64,000 bases of DNA from Thiosocius sp963753845 (GCA_963753845.1 CAVWEI010000017.1:390582-454581), one strand, 5' to 3'; positions 1 to 9,185 are shown, numbered from the stretch's first letter. Notes: generated by a model not told the origin, from the letters alone. Made by a program: numbers and translations.

Positions 1-2
1 CC

Positions 3-725
3 GAAGGAAAAAACGTCGATATCGTGCTGTCAGATCCCTACGACTGGCGCGCCGAGGTGGCGGACGAATCGGTCGATGTACTCATTTCAGGGCAGGCGCT
101 AGAGCACGTGGAATACTTCTGGATTCTCATGCTCGAAGTCCACCGCGTGCTCAAGCCCGGGGGCATCTGCTGCATCATCGCCCCTTCCGGAGGGATCGAA
201 CATCGCTATCCCGTGGATTGCTGGCGTTTCTACCCGGATGGGCTCACCGCCCTGGCGAAGTTTGCACAACTGACCCCGGTTGAGGCCTACACACAATGGG
301 AGCCCGTCGGTTACTCCGAAGACAACAGCGATATCTGGCAGGACTCGGTGTTGATTGCGACCAAGCCCGAACTTCCAGCCGCACTGGCCAGCGAACGCCG
401 CGAGATAAACGAACAGCAACACAAGGTCATGTCGATAGGTCTGAAAGACATCGCGGTGCGCGAGACGCCGCCGGTTGCCGGCTACGAAATCAGCGACAAA
501 ATGCCCGATGAGCGCCTCGAGGCAATGCGTCAGCAGGCCCGCAAGGATCATCTGGTGCCGCATGAGGCCTATGAACAGCTACTGGACGCTTATCGTCAAA
601 GAACGAGCGCTTACGACAAGACCAAGGCGGCGTATGATCAAGTCAAGGCCGCGTACGACCAGGTCAAGGCCGCCTATGATCAAGTTCAAGCGGTACCAAC
701 AACACCTCCGGAAGACGGCCTGTAA
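3..725 (+). CDS. SAM-dependent methyltransferase (type 11-like), 5' end outside window
   Basis: The reading frame is open from base 3, so the N-terminus (including the SAM-binding glycine motif) lies upstream of the window; a GTG at 24 is in frame but is probably internal. The visible part keeps the end of a class I methyltransferase fold: an acidic strand (LSDPYDW), then DVLISGQALEHV and the LKPGG motif typical of Methyltransf_11. The C-terminus ends in three near-identical heptads (AAYDQVK), which should form a short coiled coil. It converges on the sulfotransferase operon and probably belongs to the polysaccharide region. The substrate is unknown. Confidence 0.75.
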   Translation, partial: EGKNVDIVLSDPYDWRAEVADESVDVLISGQALEHVEYFWILMLEVHRVLKPGGICCIIAPSGGIEHRYPVDCWRFYPDGLTALAKFAQLTPVEAYTQWEPVGYSEDNSDIWQDSVLIATKPELPAALASERREINEQQHKVMSIGLKDIAVRETPPVAGYEISDKMPDERLEAMRQQARKDHLVPHEAYEQLLDAYRQRTSAYDKTKAAYDQVKAAYDQVKAAYDQVQAVPTTPPEDGL

Positions 726-741
726 AGCCCGGACCCACAGT

Positions 742-1449
742 CTATGATCGCCTGGCCATCGCTTCCGCGTAAAGCACGCGGTCGAGCCGGGTCAGTTCGT
801 CCAGATATTCCATCGCCGTGGCCGACAGGTCGATCTTGGTCGGGCGCCCGACCGTGGCGTTGACCAGTTCCCCGCTGGTCAGTGCCGGCATATCCAAAGC
901 ATCGAGCACGATCTTCGCGTCCCGGTCGAAGGTTTCGGTGAAACCGACAAACGAAAATGCATCCAGGTGACGGAGTGCTCTCTCCATAAGGTCTTCGGGA
1001 GCAAAGTCGTCGATCCGTCGATCCTCGATGCTCTCGTAGCCATGCGCCAGCATCCAGACCTGGTTGTTCCAGATGTGCTTGCGCAACATCCAGTGATATA
1101 ATCCTGCCTCCAGGAACTCCTCGACATCCAGTTCTGCCGCCAAACGATAGGTCAGAAACTCCTCGGGATTCTGATTGCGACAAAAATAGTAGAACGACAG
1201 TATTCGCTCGACAGGATCACGCAGGAACACGAAAGAATACCGGCCAGGGAGGAGGCAGCGGGCAAAATGAAAGCCGAAATGTCCAGATACGAAAGGCAGG
1301 TCCGCAAATTCTTCGGGGATGTGGCCCAACCAGTCGCCATGGCTGATCATGCGTTCGCCGTACAATCGCCGGGCACAATCGACAACTGCCGTACCCGCAG
1401 TCTTCTGGATATGCAGAAACAATGCAGGTACCGGCCGATCGGCACTCAC
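742..1449 (-). CDS. sulfotransferase family protein
   Basis: A 235-residue PAPS-dependent sulfotransferase-like protein. The N-terminal LFLHIQKTAGTAV matches the 5'-phosphosulfate-binding loop of the sulfotransferase 2 family. FLRDPVERILSFYYF matches the 3'-phosphate-binding motif with its Arg and Ser. The predicted reaction is transfer of sulfate to a sugar hydroxyl. Its ATG overlaps the stop of the ABC-sulfotransferase fusion gene by 4 bases, so the two are translationally coupled. It is closely similar to the C-terminal half of that neighbour over its whole length, which points to duplication. The family call is firm; the glycan acceptor is unknown. Confidence 0.85.
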   Translation of the reverse strand: MSADRPVPALFLHIQKTAGTAVVDCARRLYGERMISHGDWLGHIPEEFADLPFVSGHFGFHFARCLLPGRYSFVFLRDPVERILSFYYFCRNQNPEEFLTYRLAAELDVEEFLEAGLYHWMLRKHIWNNQVWMLAHGYESIEDRRIDDFAPEDLMERALRHLDAFSFVGFTETFDRDAKIVLDALDMPALTSGELVNATVGRPTKIDLSATAMEYLDELTRLDRVLYAEAMARRS

Positions 1450-2921
1450 CTGGTCATCCCTTCAGGATCAGTGCACACCTCGGGTGCAGCGCGCTTGGCA
1501 CAAACTTCGTCATACAATCTCTGATCGAGCTCGGTAAGCTCTGCCAAAACCTCCAGCACTGCCGGTTCGAGTTGGGCGACCCGCGGGCGATTGTCAGTGC
1601 GGTTCGAAGTCACCGGGACCTCCGGCCGCGGGATCCCCAGGAGATTCAGAATGATGTCCTGGTCCTGCTCGAAAGTCTCGGTAAGACCGACATGATCGAA
1701 ATCGTCCAGATGCCGGATGGCCAGTTCCAGAAGCTCTGCCGGTTCCCACAGCGTTATATTACGCCGGTCCAGATTGGCCCAGCCATGTGCGAGTTGCCAG
1801 ACCTGACCGTTCCAAATCGCACTCTTGACGTTACCATCACTGAAGGCAAGGCGGAGAAACTCAACCAGCGACAGCTGCTGCGCCAAGGCGTATACCGGCC
1901 ACTCTTTCGGATCCCGAGAACGGCAGAAGTAGTAGTAAGAGAGAATCCGCTCACGCGGCTCGCGCAGAAAGGTAAACGACACCCGCCCGTCCATCAGAGG
2001 ACGCGCGTACGAATAGCCGAAATGCCCCGAAACGAAGGATACATTCCTGAAATCGGAGGGCGGGCAGCCATGGTAGTCACCATGCGTGATCAACCCCTTT
2101 CCGTAGTGCGGCGCCGCAATATTGACGATAGAGGTGCCGGCGGTCTTGGGAATGTGCAAAAACAACGCCGGGCGGCCCGATGGCTGCGCATCGACCTCGG
2201 CGGCTACAGTTCGCCCGAGTGGTAGGTGCATGGAAGCCTGGTAGTGTTCCATCACGTCGTCCACCGGGCCCTCCATTCGTGACACCCGGTCCTCGATCCA
2301 TACCAGCCGATCGCAAAGCTCTCGCAAGGTCGCCGGATTGTGAGATACCAGCACCACCGTGCGCTCGGATCGAATCAGGGACTTCAGCGCTGCAGTCGAC
2401 TTGGCGCGAAAACTGGCATCACCGACTCCCAGCACCTCATCGATCAGGAGGATGTCCGGACTTGCCTCAAGAGCCACGGAGAATCCGAGACGTGCGCGCA
2501 TGCCGGCAGAGTAGGTGCGTACCGGCTGATCAAAGAACTCCCCCAGTTCCGAGAACTCCATGATCGCATCCAGCTTCTGCAAAACCGCTTTGCGCGCGAG
2601 CCCGAGAAACATTCCGGACAGCACCGCATTGTCGCGCCCGGTGAGGTTGGGCAAAAAGCCCAGTTGCAGGGTCAGCATCGACGCACGAAACCCGGGATTC
2701 ACATAACTGCCGGTGCTTGGCTCCAGGATTCCGGACAGGACCTTCAAGAGCGTGGTCTTACCCGCGCCATTGTTGCCCACCACCCCGAGGGTCTCACCTT
2801 GATACAGATTGAGAGATACGTCCTCCAGCGCCCAGAACTTGCGGCTTTTGAGGAATCCTGCGCGTTGCGAAAAGCATACACCCACATTCTGCAGGCTGAC
2901 TATCGGGTTTGCCCCCTTCAC
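1446..2921 (-). CDS. polysaccharide ABC transporter ATPase fused to a sulfotransferase domain
   Basis: A 491-residue two-domain protein. Residues 1-227 form a KpsT/Wzt-type ATPase: Walker A GNNGAGKTT (49-57), signature YSAGMR (137-142), Walker B ILLIDE (157-162) and switch His (SHN, 193-195). After a linker of about 20 residues, residues 250-491 form a full sulfotransferase with HIPKTAGTS and FLREPRERILSYYYF. In Wzt proteins this position usually holds a carbohydrate-binding export domain. The GTG start is chosen because it overlaps the permease TGA (GTGA) and places the first beta strand (IVSLQNV) where it belongs. An upstream extension in the same frame only shadows the permease. It probably couples export with sulfation. 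Confidence 0.85.
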   Translation of the reverse strand: MKGANPIVSLQNVGVCFSQRAGFLKSRKFWALEDVSLNLYQGETLGVVGNNGAGKTTLLKVLSGILEPSTGSYVNPGFRASMLTLQLGFLPNLTGRDNAVLSGMFLGLARKAVLQKLDAIMEFSELGEFFDQPVRTYSAGMRARLGFSVALEASPDILLIDEVLGVGDASFRAKSTAALKSLIRSERTVVLVSHNPATLRELCDRLVWIEDRVSRMEGPVDDVMEHYQASMHLPLGRTVAAEVDAQPSGRPALFLHIPKTAGTSIVNIAAPHYGKGLITHGDYHGCPPSDFRNVSFVSGHFGYSYARPLMDGRVSFTFLREPRERILSYYYFCRSRDPKEWPVYALAQQLSLVEFLRLAFSDGNVKSAIWNGQVWQLAHGWANLDRRNITLWEPAELLELAIRHLDDFDHVGLTETFEQDQDIILNLLGIPRPEVPVTSNRTDNRPRVAQLEPAVLEVLAELTELDQRLYDEVCAKRAAPEVCTDPEGMTR

Positions 2922-3751
2922 AGCACCACCCGTGGGTAGACCCGCTCGAAGCGCCTCATGATCCACAGTCCGAGCCATCCGATCAGCAGCGAAAACCCAG
3001 CCACGAACGCCAGGGCAGAGAGATCCGGCCAACGCTGATTCAGCAATACATCGCGGAGACCCTCGATGATCGTGACCATCGGATTGAGCGCGAAGAAAAC
3101 CTGGTAATGCGCGGGAAAGGTATCCACCGAATAGAAGATTCCCGACAGGAACAGCAGCAGGGTAAGCGCGTAATTGACCATCTGCAGTATGTCCGGCATG
3201 AACGGCACTATGGCGGCCAGCAGAAAGGTGCACCCCGTGATAAACAGCAACTGGACCAACAGTACCAGCGGCAGCGCCAGGTAGGCGGCATTGAGCCCCG
3301 GCCCGTAGAACTCGAGGAATACCAGCAGGATGGCCAGAACCACCACGAACTTCACTAGATTCTGCGTGATCGTCACGCTGGGAAAAAACACCTTGGGTAC
3401 GAACACCTGCCCGATCAGGGCGGCGTTTTGCTGAATCGCATTTGCACCGGCCCGCAGCGTACTGTCGAACCACTTCCAGGCAGTCAGACCGCAGAGCAGG
3501 AACGGCACATATTCAGGACCGTCGCCGCGCTTAAACAACACCCCGAACACCACGTAGAACACGGCCATGTACAACACCGGCTCGACAACCCACCAGAGAA
3601 AGTTCAGGTAGGTCCTGGCCGCTTCCGCACGCAGGTCGGCATAGGTCTTGAACATCAGCAGACTGAAATAATGGGTTCGCGGAAGCCCGCGTGGGCGCGC
3701 CAGTTCGATAGCGGCAGAGCCGCCCTCGGGTCGCCCCTCGGCCGGTATCAT
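2918..3751 (-). CDS. ABC-2 type polysaccharide export permease (Wzm/KpsM-like)
   Basis: A 277-residue membrane protein with about six hydrophobic helices and the layout of ABC-2 permeases: a soluble N-terminus, the FLWWVVEPVLYM region, a motif near FVPKVFFPSV, and a C-terminal LNPMVTIIEGLRDVLL loop followed by a last helix. It would form the membrane channel for an exported O-antigen or capsule-like glycan together with the ATPase encoded 4 bases downstream. It is the first gene of the permease, ATPase-sulfotransferase, sulfotransferase operon. The gap of about 245 bases to the divergent MBOAT gene should hold promoters for both directions. Confidence 0.9.
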   Translation of the reverse strand: MIPAEGRPEGGSAAIELARPRGLPRTHYFSLLMFKTYADLRAEAARTYLNFLWWVVEPVLYMAVFYVVFGVLFKRGDGPEYVPFLLCGLTAWKWFDSTLRAGANAIQQNAALIGQVFVPKVFFPSVTITQNLVKFVVVLAILLVFLEFYGPGLNAAYLALPLVLLVQLLFITGCTFLLAAIVPFMPDILQMVNYALTLLLFLSGIFYSVDTFPAHYQVFFALNPMVTIIEGLRDVLLNQRWPDLSALAFVAGFSLLIGWLGLWIMRRFERVYPRVVL

Positions 3752-3997
3752 GGCGCAACACCCATCATAGCTTCGATCTCAAGGCACCAAGCCTCCCCGC
3801 CTCCTGTCAACAATGCCGCTTTCTCCACTGGTACCCACGCTGCCGTAGCAAAGCCCAGCAGTTTACAATAAAATCGCCGCTCGGAGCATCCGCAAGCCGT
3901 CATAATAGCGGAACGGCGGGACTGCTGACCCGGCCCGTCCATAATGCCTGTTTACCCCTAATTTCGCGGAGCATGGCGCTCCGGAGTCACGACCGGC

Positions 3998-5500
3998 ATG
4001 CTGTTCAACTCGCACGAATTCATTTTCGTTTTTCTTCCGCTCACACTGCTCGGTTATTATCTGATCGGCGGCCGCCTGCATCATAGGATGGCGGTGTCCT
4101 GGCTCGTATTCGCCTCACTACTTTACTACGCCTGGTGGAATCCGGCCTACGTCAGCTTGATCGTGTTCTCGATGCTGTTCAATTACAGCGTCGGCCTGTC
4201 CCTGGTATCCAGTCCCAACCGGAGACGCGGTCTGCTGACCATGGGCATTGTCGCCAACCTGGCTCTGCTCGGATACTTCAAATACGCAAACTTCTTTCTG
4301 GACACGGTCAATCAGGTCGCGGACACATCGTTTCACGCGGGCAATATCATCCTGCCGCTGGCCATCTCCTTCTTTACGTTCCAGCAGATTGCGTATCTGG
4401 TCGATTCGTACGAGAAGAAGACGCGCGAATACAATTTTCTCAACTACGCCCTGTTTGTCACTTTCTTCCCCCAACTGATCGCCGGACCCATCGTCCACCA
4501 CCGGGAAATGCTGTCGCAGTTCGCCCATGACAGGACCTTCCGCTGGAACCCGGCAATGTTCGAGCAGGGCCTGGCTTTCTTCAGCATCGGGTTGTTTAAG
4601 AAAGTCATCATCGCCGACAACGTGGCCCAATTCTCGACCCCGCTCTTCAATGCTGCCCTGACCCAGCCGGTGTTGTCGGTGGCAGACGCATGGATCGGTG
4701 CCTTGGCCTACAGTTTCCAGTTGTATTTCGATTTCTCTGCCTACTCCGACATGGCCATCGGCGCGGCACTGATGTTCGGAATCCGGTTGCCGGTAAATTT
4801 TGCGTCTCCCTATAAGGCAACCAGCATCATTGATTTCTGGTCGCGCTGGCATATCACTTTGTCCCGGTTTCTGCGCGACTATCTGTACATCCCACTGGGT
4901 GGCAACCGTGGCGGCAACCTCAAGCGCTACCGAAACCTGATTGTCACGATGCTCCTGGGCGGACTTTGGCACGGTGCAGGCTGGACATTCGTGATCTGGG
5001 GCGGCCTGCATGGTTTCTATCTGATGGTGAATCATGCGTGGCGGGCATTCCGCAAGGCGCGCGGCAAATCCGTTTCCGAAGTAGGTCTGACCGGGCGCGT
5101 ACTTTCGACTGCACTCACCTTTCTTGCCGTACTGGTAGCCTGGGTGTTTTTCCGCGCAGAGACCTTCGATTCAGCGATGCTCATCATCCACAGCATGTTC
5201 GGACTGAACCCACAAGCCGGCCTCGGGCCTCAGCTGTTCGCCGGTCGTGCAGATACTGCCCTGCGCTGGTTCCTGGCACTCGCCGTGGTCGTCTGGGCGA
5301 TGCCGAACCTGCCGCAATGGATGGATTACCGTCTGCCGGATGAGGACGAGATCGACGGCAGAACAGCGGAATCGACCCGGCCACAATCCCGGTGGGCGTT
5401 CCGGGCCAACGTCTGGTGGGCACTTTTCGCCACTACGCTGCTGATCACCGCCGTTCTGAATCTAACCAAGGCCAGCGAATTCCTATACTTCCAGTTCTGA
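3998..5500 (+). CDS. MBOAT family O-acyltransferase (AlgI/PatA-like)
   Basis: A 500-residue polytopic membrane protein of the membrane-bound O-acyltransferase family. It shows the AlgI-like N-terminus (MLFNSHEFIFVFLP), the FFPQLIAGPIVH segment, the FDFSAYSDMAIG segment and, at about residue 325, the LGGLWHGAGWTFVIWGG motif holding the conserved His. The family moves acyl groups, usually acetyl, across the inner membrane onto exported polysaccharides. The next gene begins 2 bases after its stop and encodes the expected SGNH partner. The start is the only ATG giving the conserved N-terminus. Confidence 0.9.
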   Translation: MLFNSHEFIFVFLPLTLLGYYLIGGRLHHRMAVSWLVFASLLYYAWWNPAYVSLIVFSMLFNYSVGLSLVSSPNRRRGLLTMGIVANLALLGYFKYANFFLDTVNQVADTSFHAGNIILPLAISFFTFQQIAYLVDSYEKKTREYNFLNYALFVTFFPQLIAGPIVHHREMLSQFAHDRTFRWNPAMFEQGLAFFSIGLFKKVIIADNVAQFSTPLFNAALTQPVLSVADAWIGALAYSFQLYFDFSAYSDMAIGAALMFGIRLPVNFASPYKATSIIDFWSRWHITLSRFLRDYLYIPLGGNRGGNLKRYRNLIVTMLLGGLWHGAGWTFVIWGGLHGFYLMVNHAWRAFRKARGKSVSEVGLTGRVLSTALTFLAVLVAWVFFRAETFDSAMLIIHSMFGLNPQAGLGPQLFAGRADTALRWFLALAVVVWAMPNLPQWMDYRLPDEDEIDGRTAESTRPQSRWAFRANVWWALFATTLLITAVLNLTKASEFLYFQF

Positions 5501-5502
5501 CC

Positions 5503-6858
5503 ATGTCTGCCTACCTAAAAGTTTTCACTGCCGGATTTGCCGGTCTCGTTCTGGTCATTCTGATGAACCTGGTGGTTGATCCGTACGGGATCTACGACCT
5601 GTTCAGCTGGAAGGGCGTCAATACCACCCGGCCGGTCATGCAGAACCACGAAAAACTGGTCAAGGCCTACCTGACCACGCGCATGGAACCTGCGATGGTG
5701 GCGATGGGTACCTCGCGTGCCGAGTTCGGCATCGATCCCGGGCATGCATCGTGGGGTAACGACGGCCCGCGATTCAACCTGGCACTGGCGGGCGGCAACA
5801 CCTTCGTTACCCGTCGTTTCCTCGAACACGTGCTCAGCGGCGGAAAACTGAAGAAGGTCGTGTTGGGACTTGACTTCTTCGCCTTCAACACTATCCGTCC
5901 CATCGCCAGCGACTACACCGACAGCGTACTTGCGGTATTGGATGACGGCACACCCAACCCCGGCCACCTGTGGAACATCATCGTCACCACAACGCTTTCG
6001 CGCAGCGCTATCGACGATACGCTCGAAACCCTGAAAGCCGATGAGAGCGCTGCAATCCAGGAGATAAACCCGGAAACAGGCATGCGCCTATTCTCGATTG
6101 GGGGGAAACGGATTGAAACCCGCGAGCTACAAAGTAACACCAAGAAGACGGGGTCGGATCAAGGAGCACTCAAGAGCTTCAATGCCATGGAGGAACTGTA
6201 CCTCCGCCACGTCTACCTCGCCGGTGCCAAGCGGGAGTTTGCATTCGAAAATCCAGACAGCGGCAATTCATCTCTTCAAGAATTCCGCCGGATTGTGCAG
6301 TTATGCCGGCAGCATGAAATTGATTGTAACTTTTTCATCTCGCCGCCACATGCCAGACAGATGGAGGTAATTCGTGCCATTGGACTGTGGCCACTTTTCG
6401 AACAGTGGAAACGTGAACTAGTGGCAATCCTCCAGGAGGAAGGGATGGAGAAACTCTTCCCTCTTTGGGATTTCAGCGGCTACAACAGCATTACGACAAA
6501 GGATGTACCTAAAGATTCGAGAATGCGTGAGTATCTCGACTCGACACATTACTCGCCATTTGTTGGCGACATGGTGCTCGCTCGGGTTCTTGGCGAAGGA
6601 GAAATTACCCCGCAGCCACCACCAGACTTTGGTGTCCGCCTGACCACCGATACTGTCGACGATGCGCTTGAGAAGGATCGTGCGCGGCAGGCAGCCTATC
6701 ACCGAAGCAACCCGCAAGATGTCCGCGACATTGAGGCATTGGCCGAAAAGCATGGATTTAACCCCGAGTTCATGGTGTTCTCGGGAGAACCGCGGATCAA
6801 CAGGGCCCGCTCGTACCTCAAGAAACCGCCGCCGCGCTCGAACAAACCAGTTCCCTAA
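5503..6858 (+). CDS. SGNH-like polysaccharide O-acylation partner (AlgJ/AlgX-like)
   Basis: A 451-residue protein with one N-terminal signal anchor and a long periplasmic part. MGTSRAEFGID near residue 66 resembles the GxSR block of SGNH-like acyltransferases. A late YLDSTHYSPFVGD gives the D-x-x-H pair of the same fold. Such proteins pass the acetyl group delivered by an MBOAT to the glycan. The ATG at 5503 is chosen because it sits 2 bases after the MBOAT stop and starts right at the hydrophobic helix; in-frame starts further upstream overlap the MBOAT gene. The C-terminus is charged and less conserved-looking. The role follows from motif plus pairing. Confidence 0.75.
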   Translation: MSAYLKVFTAGFAGLVLVILMNLVVDPYGIYDLFSWKGVNTTRPVMQNHEKLVKAYLTTRMEPAMVAMGTSRAEFGIDPGHASWGNDGPRFNLALAGGNTFVTRRFLEHVLSGGKLKKVVLGLDFFAFNTIRPIASDYTDSVLAVLDDGTPNPGHLWNIIVTTTLSRSAIDDTLETLKADESAAIQEINPETGMRLFSIGGKRIETRELQSNTKKTGSDQGALKSFNAMEELYLRHVYLAGAKREFAFENPDSGNSSLQEFRRIVQLCRQHEIDCNFFISPPHARQMEVIRAIGLWPLFEQWKRELVAILQEEGMEKLFPLWDFSGYNSITTKDVPKDSRMREYLDSTHYSPFVGDMVLARVLGEGEITPQPPPDFGVRLTTDTVDDALEKDRARQAAYHRSNPQDVRDIEALAEKHGFNPEFMVFSGEPRINRARSYLKKPPPRSNKPVP

Positions 6859-7166
6859 AAACAACTGTTGAATCAAGGTTCTTCGCCGTTTCAAGTCGAT
6901 TTGAGGACGGCGAAGACCCCGCGAACGGCTGGATATAAACCGATACCCGCTTTGTTTGTCCTCTCTGGTAATTTCCACATGTTGGGCAGCCTGTACGACC
7001 TGATCGCTACCGAAGACAAGTCTCCTTCGCGCAGCTCCCCTTGGCGGTCAGCAGCGAGAACGGTGGATACACACGCGCGCAGCAAGGACCGGCTCAATGC
7101 AGGGGAACAAGCTATCCCCAGCGTTTTGAGCACAAGCCCGCGCACTATGCGCCGTGTGAAGACGAT
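6859..7166. other. non-coding stretch between convergent genes, with a hairpin
   Basis: About 308 bases between the SGNH-like gene and the convergent glycosyltransferase gene. A 9-base inverted repeat (CTTCGCCGT at 6881-6889, ACGGCGAAG at 6907-6915), with a further TCAA/TTGA pair inside, could end transcription of the upstream operon, though no T-run follows. A 101-codon frame across the region has no family resemblance and is not called. Confidence 0.4.
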
Positions 7167-8366
7167 TCATTGAGGAGTCAATAGATACTGAAGTGATTTA
7201 AACATCTCCGGCCTGGGCAGCGACGGCGCCAGGCGGTGTTCATAGATAGCTGCAATCTCTGCCGCAGTCCGTTTCACATCGAACATATGGGTCACGAGCC
7301 GCCGCCCCTGCTCTGCCATCGACCTGTACTTCGGCAAATCGCCCAACACCTCGCGGATCGATTCTGCCAGCGCCGCCGGATCCCGCGGCAACACCAGCTT
7401 TCCGGTAAGCCCCTCCAGAATGACCTCCGGCAGCCCGCCGGTCCTCGCCGCAATCACCGGGACACCGGCCATCAGCGGTTCGATCACGCCACCGCAGTTC
7501 TCCGAAACCGGCACATGTACCGCGACGTCGAAGTCGACCCAGGCCGATTTGGCCTGCGCAGCCGGGATCCGCCCGGTCATGATAATACGACCGTGCCCTT
7601 TTCTCTCCGCCCTGTCCCGCAGTTTCTGTTCGTATCCGGTTCCACCGCCCCACTGACCACCGACAATCAGGCCAACAACGCCATCCTGGTGCCCAATAAC
7701 CTCTGCCAGGGCGTCGATCACATCCTCGTGTCGCTTGATTCCCTTCGTCTGCCCCAGGTACCACCTGGGCGAATACATGTAGTTGACGTTTCCAACCACG
7801 AACTGGTCTTTCCCGATCCCGAATTGAGCACGAAGGCCGGCATCCCCCTCGGGGAGTGGCGGGTGCCTGTTCCCGTAGTAGCTCAGGTACAGTCGATCTT
7901 CCTCAATCCCGGACTCGCGATACAGCCCCATTGTGTAGCGGCTCGAAGCAACCCAGGAATCACTGCTGCCGGCACTCGACAACTCCCATCGCCTGAAGAA
8001 CCCATGTTCCATATGAAACGGGCCGGGGACCTGGAAAAGGCGGGGGATCGGATGGTCCCGCCCCAACGCGTAACGCAGGGCCAGTGTGGTACTGAAAAAA
8101 TGACTGTGAATGATATCCGGCTTCACCCTCGCGACCAGGCCACGGATACTTCTGGACATTTTATTGAAGCGCCAGGGGGCACGTAATGGCAGATCGATGG
8201 CAAGTTGGTGGATATGGGCACCGGATTTCCGCCAGTCGTCCATGAATAACCCTTCGAGCCTGGGAAGAACAACGTGCATCTCCAGCCCGTGCTTCACCAG
8301 TTCGGTGACCTGGTCCACCGCCCAGTTGGCACCATCGACGGTCTTGATAATCTGCAGCACTCGCAT
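7167..8366 (-). CDS. glycosyltransferase family 4 (GT-B fold)
   Basis: A 399-residue retaining glycosyltransferase of the GT4 type. The N-terminal Rossmann half begins MRVLQIIKTVDGANW and includes a DIIHSHFF strand. The C-terminal half has IIMTGRIP, then SENCGGVIEPLMAGVPVIA, the Glu-rich nucleotide-sugar motif of the family, followed by GGLPEVI. It likely adds a sugar to the lipid-linked glycan made by the neighbouring pgl-like genes. It stands alone on the minus strand, divergent from pglC across 225 bases. Donor and acceptor cannot be read from sequence. Confidence 0.85.
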   Translation of the reverse strand: MRVLQIIKTVDGANWAVDQVTELVKHGLEMHVVLPRLEGLFMDDWRKSGAHIHQLAIDLPLRAPWRFNKMSRSIRGLVARVKPDIIHSHFFSTTLALRYALGRDHPIPRLFQVPGPFHMEHGFFRRWELSSAGSSDSWVASSRYTMGLYRESGIEEDRLYLSYYGNRHPPLPEGDAGLRAQFGIGKDQFVVGNVNYMYSPRWYLGQTKGIKRHEDVIDALAEVIGHQDGVVGLIVGGQWGGGTGYEQKLRDRAERKGHGRIIMTGRIPAAQAKSAWVDFDVAVHVPVSENCGGVIEPLMAGVPVIAARTGGLPEVILEGLTGKLVLPRDPAALAESIREVLGDLPKYRSMAEQGRRLVTHMFDVKRTAAEIAAIYEHRLAPSLPRPEMFKSLQYLLTPQ

Positions 8367-8591
8367 TGCGTCACCTTTCTCGATCCAAGCGGCATGGTAC
8401 CCGCCTAACCCACCGATTGTTTTCCATAGTAAACTCGCCTGCGTCCCGCTTGAGAGGAGAAGATGGGTTTTCTGGCGCCAAAGAAGTGCTCCGGTTCTCC
8501 TTTGCCGCAGATTGGGTGGGGATCGGGAGCGCGCGGCTTGTCAGCGAGTATTTGGCCACTTCAAGTCACCGCAAGTTAGAGCTGCATACCA

Positions 8592-9185
8592 GTGAACCGT
8601 TTGACAAACATGTTGCTCGCAAGCATTGCATTCATCGCCTTGCTGCCGGTCATGCTGTTGATCGGCCTGGGGGTACGGGTCGTCATAGGAAAGCCGATCT
8701 TATTCGAACAGGATCGCCCGGGATTGAACGGCAAGGCTTTCAGGCTCTTCAAATTTCGCACCATGCGCAATGCAACGGACGAATCGGGCGATTCGTTACC
8801 CGATGCAGATCGCCTTACGCCATTTGGCAGATTTCTACGGCGCACCAGTCTCGACGAGCTGCCAGAGCTGTGGAATGTCATCGTCGGCGATATGAACCTG
8901 GTCGGTCCGCGACCCCTGCTCAAGGAATACCTTCCGCTTTATACCAAGGAGCAGTATCGGCGCCACGAGGTCTTGCCGGGCATCACCGGCTGGGCGCAGG
9001 TCAACGGCCGAAACCGTCTGGACTGGGAAGAAAGACTGAAGCTCGACACCTGGTATGTCGACCATCGCTCGTTTTGGCTGGACCTGAAGATCCTGGGATT
9101 GACATCCCTGGCTGTTTTCCGGACGCATGAAGTGAGCCAGGAAGGCCATGCGACCTCCGAAAAGTTCCAGGGGCGGGAGGAATGA
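8592..9185 (+). CDS. pglC: phosphoglycosyl transferase (PglC-like initiating sugar transferase)
   Basis: A 197-residue small-type bacterial sugar transferase, the PglC size rather than the large WcaJ/WbaP type. It has one N-terminal re-entrant hydrophobic segment, then LFEQDRPGLNG, KFRTM, the catalytic Asp-Glu in SLDELPEL, and GDMNLVGPRPLL. The family transfers a phospho-sugar from a UDP-sugar to undecaprenyl phosphate at the inner membrane. Given the next three genes, the sugar is probably di-N-acetyl-bacillosamine or a close relative. The GTG start is required for the full hydrophobic segment. The gene overlaps the next by 4 bases. Confidence 0.85.
   Translation: MNRLTNMLLASIAFIALLPVMLLIGLGVRVVIGKPILFEQDRPGLNGKAFRLFKFRTMRNATDESGDSLPDADRLTPFGRFLRRTSLDELPELWNVIVGDMNLVGPRPLLKEYLPLYTKEQYRRHEVLPGITGWAQVNGRNRLDWEERLKLDTWYVDHRSFWLDLKILGLTSLAVFRTHEVSQEGHATSEKFQGREE

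Noticed and set aside
1446..3473. Extended ABC ATPase reading frame starting at 3473
   Set aside because: The extra 184 codons are a shadow of the permease gene; the GTG at 2921 overlapping the permease stop gives the proper N-terminus.
6868..7173. 101-codon plus-strand frame after the SGNH-like gene
   Set aside because: No family resemblance, Arg/Ser-rich composition typical of non-coding frames, and it overlaps a hairpin.
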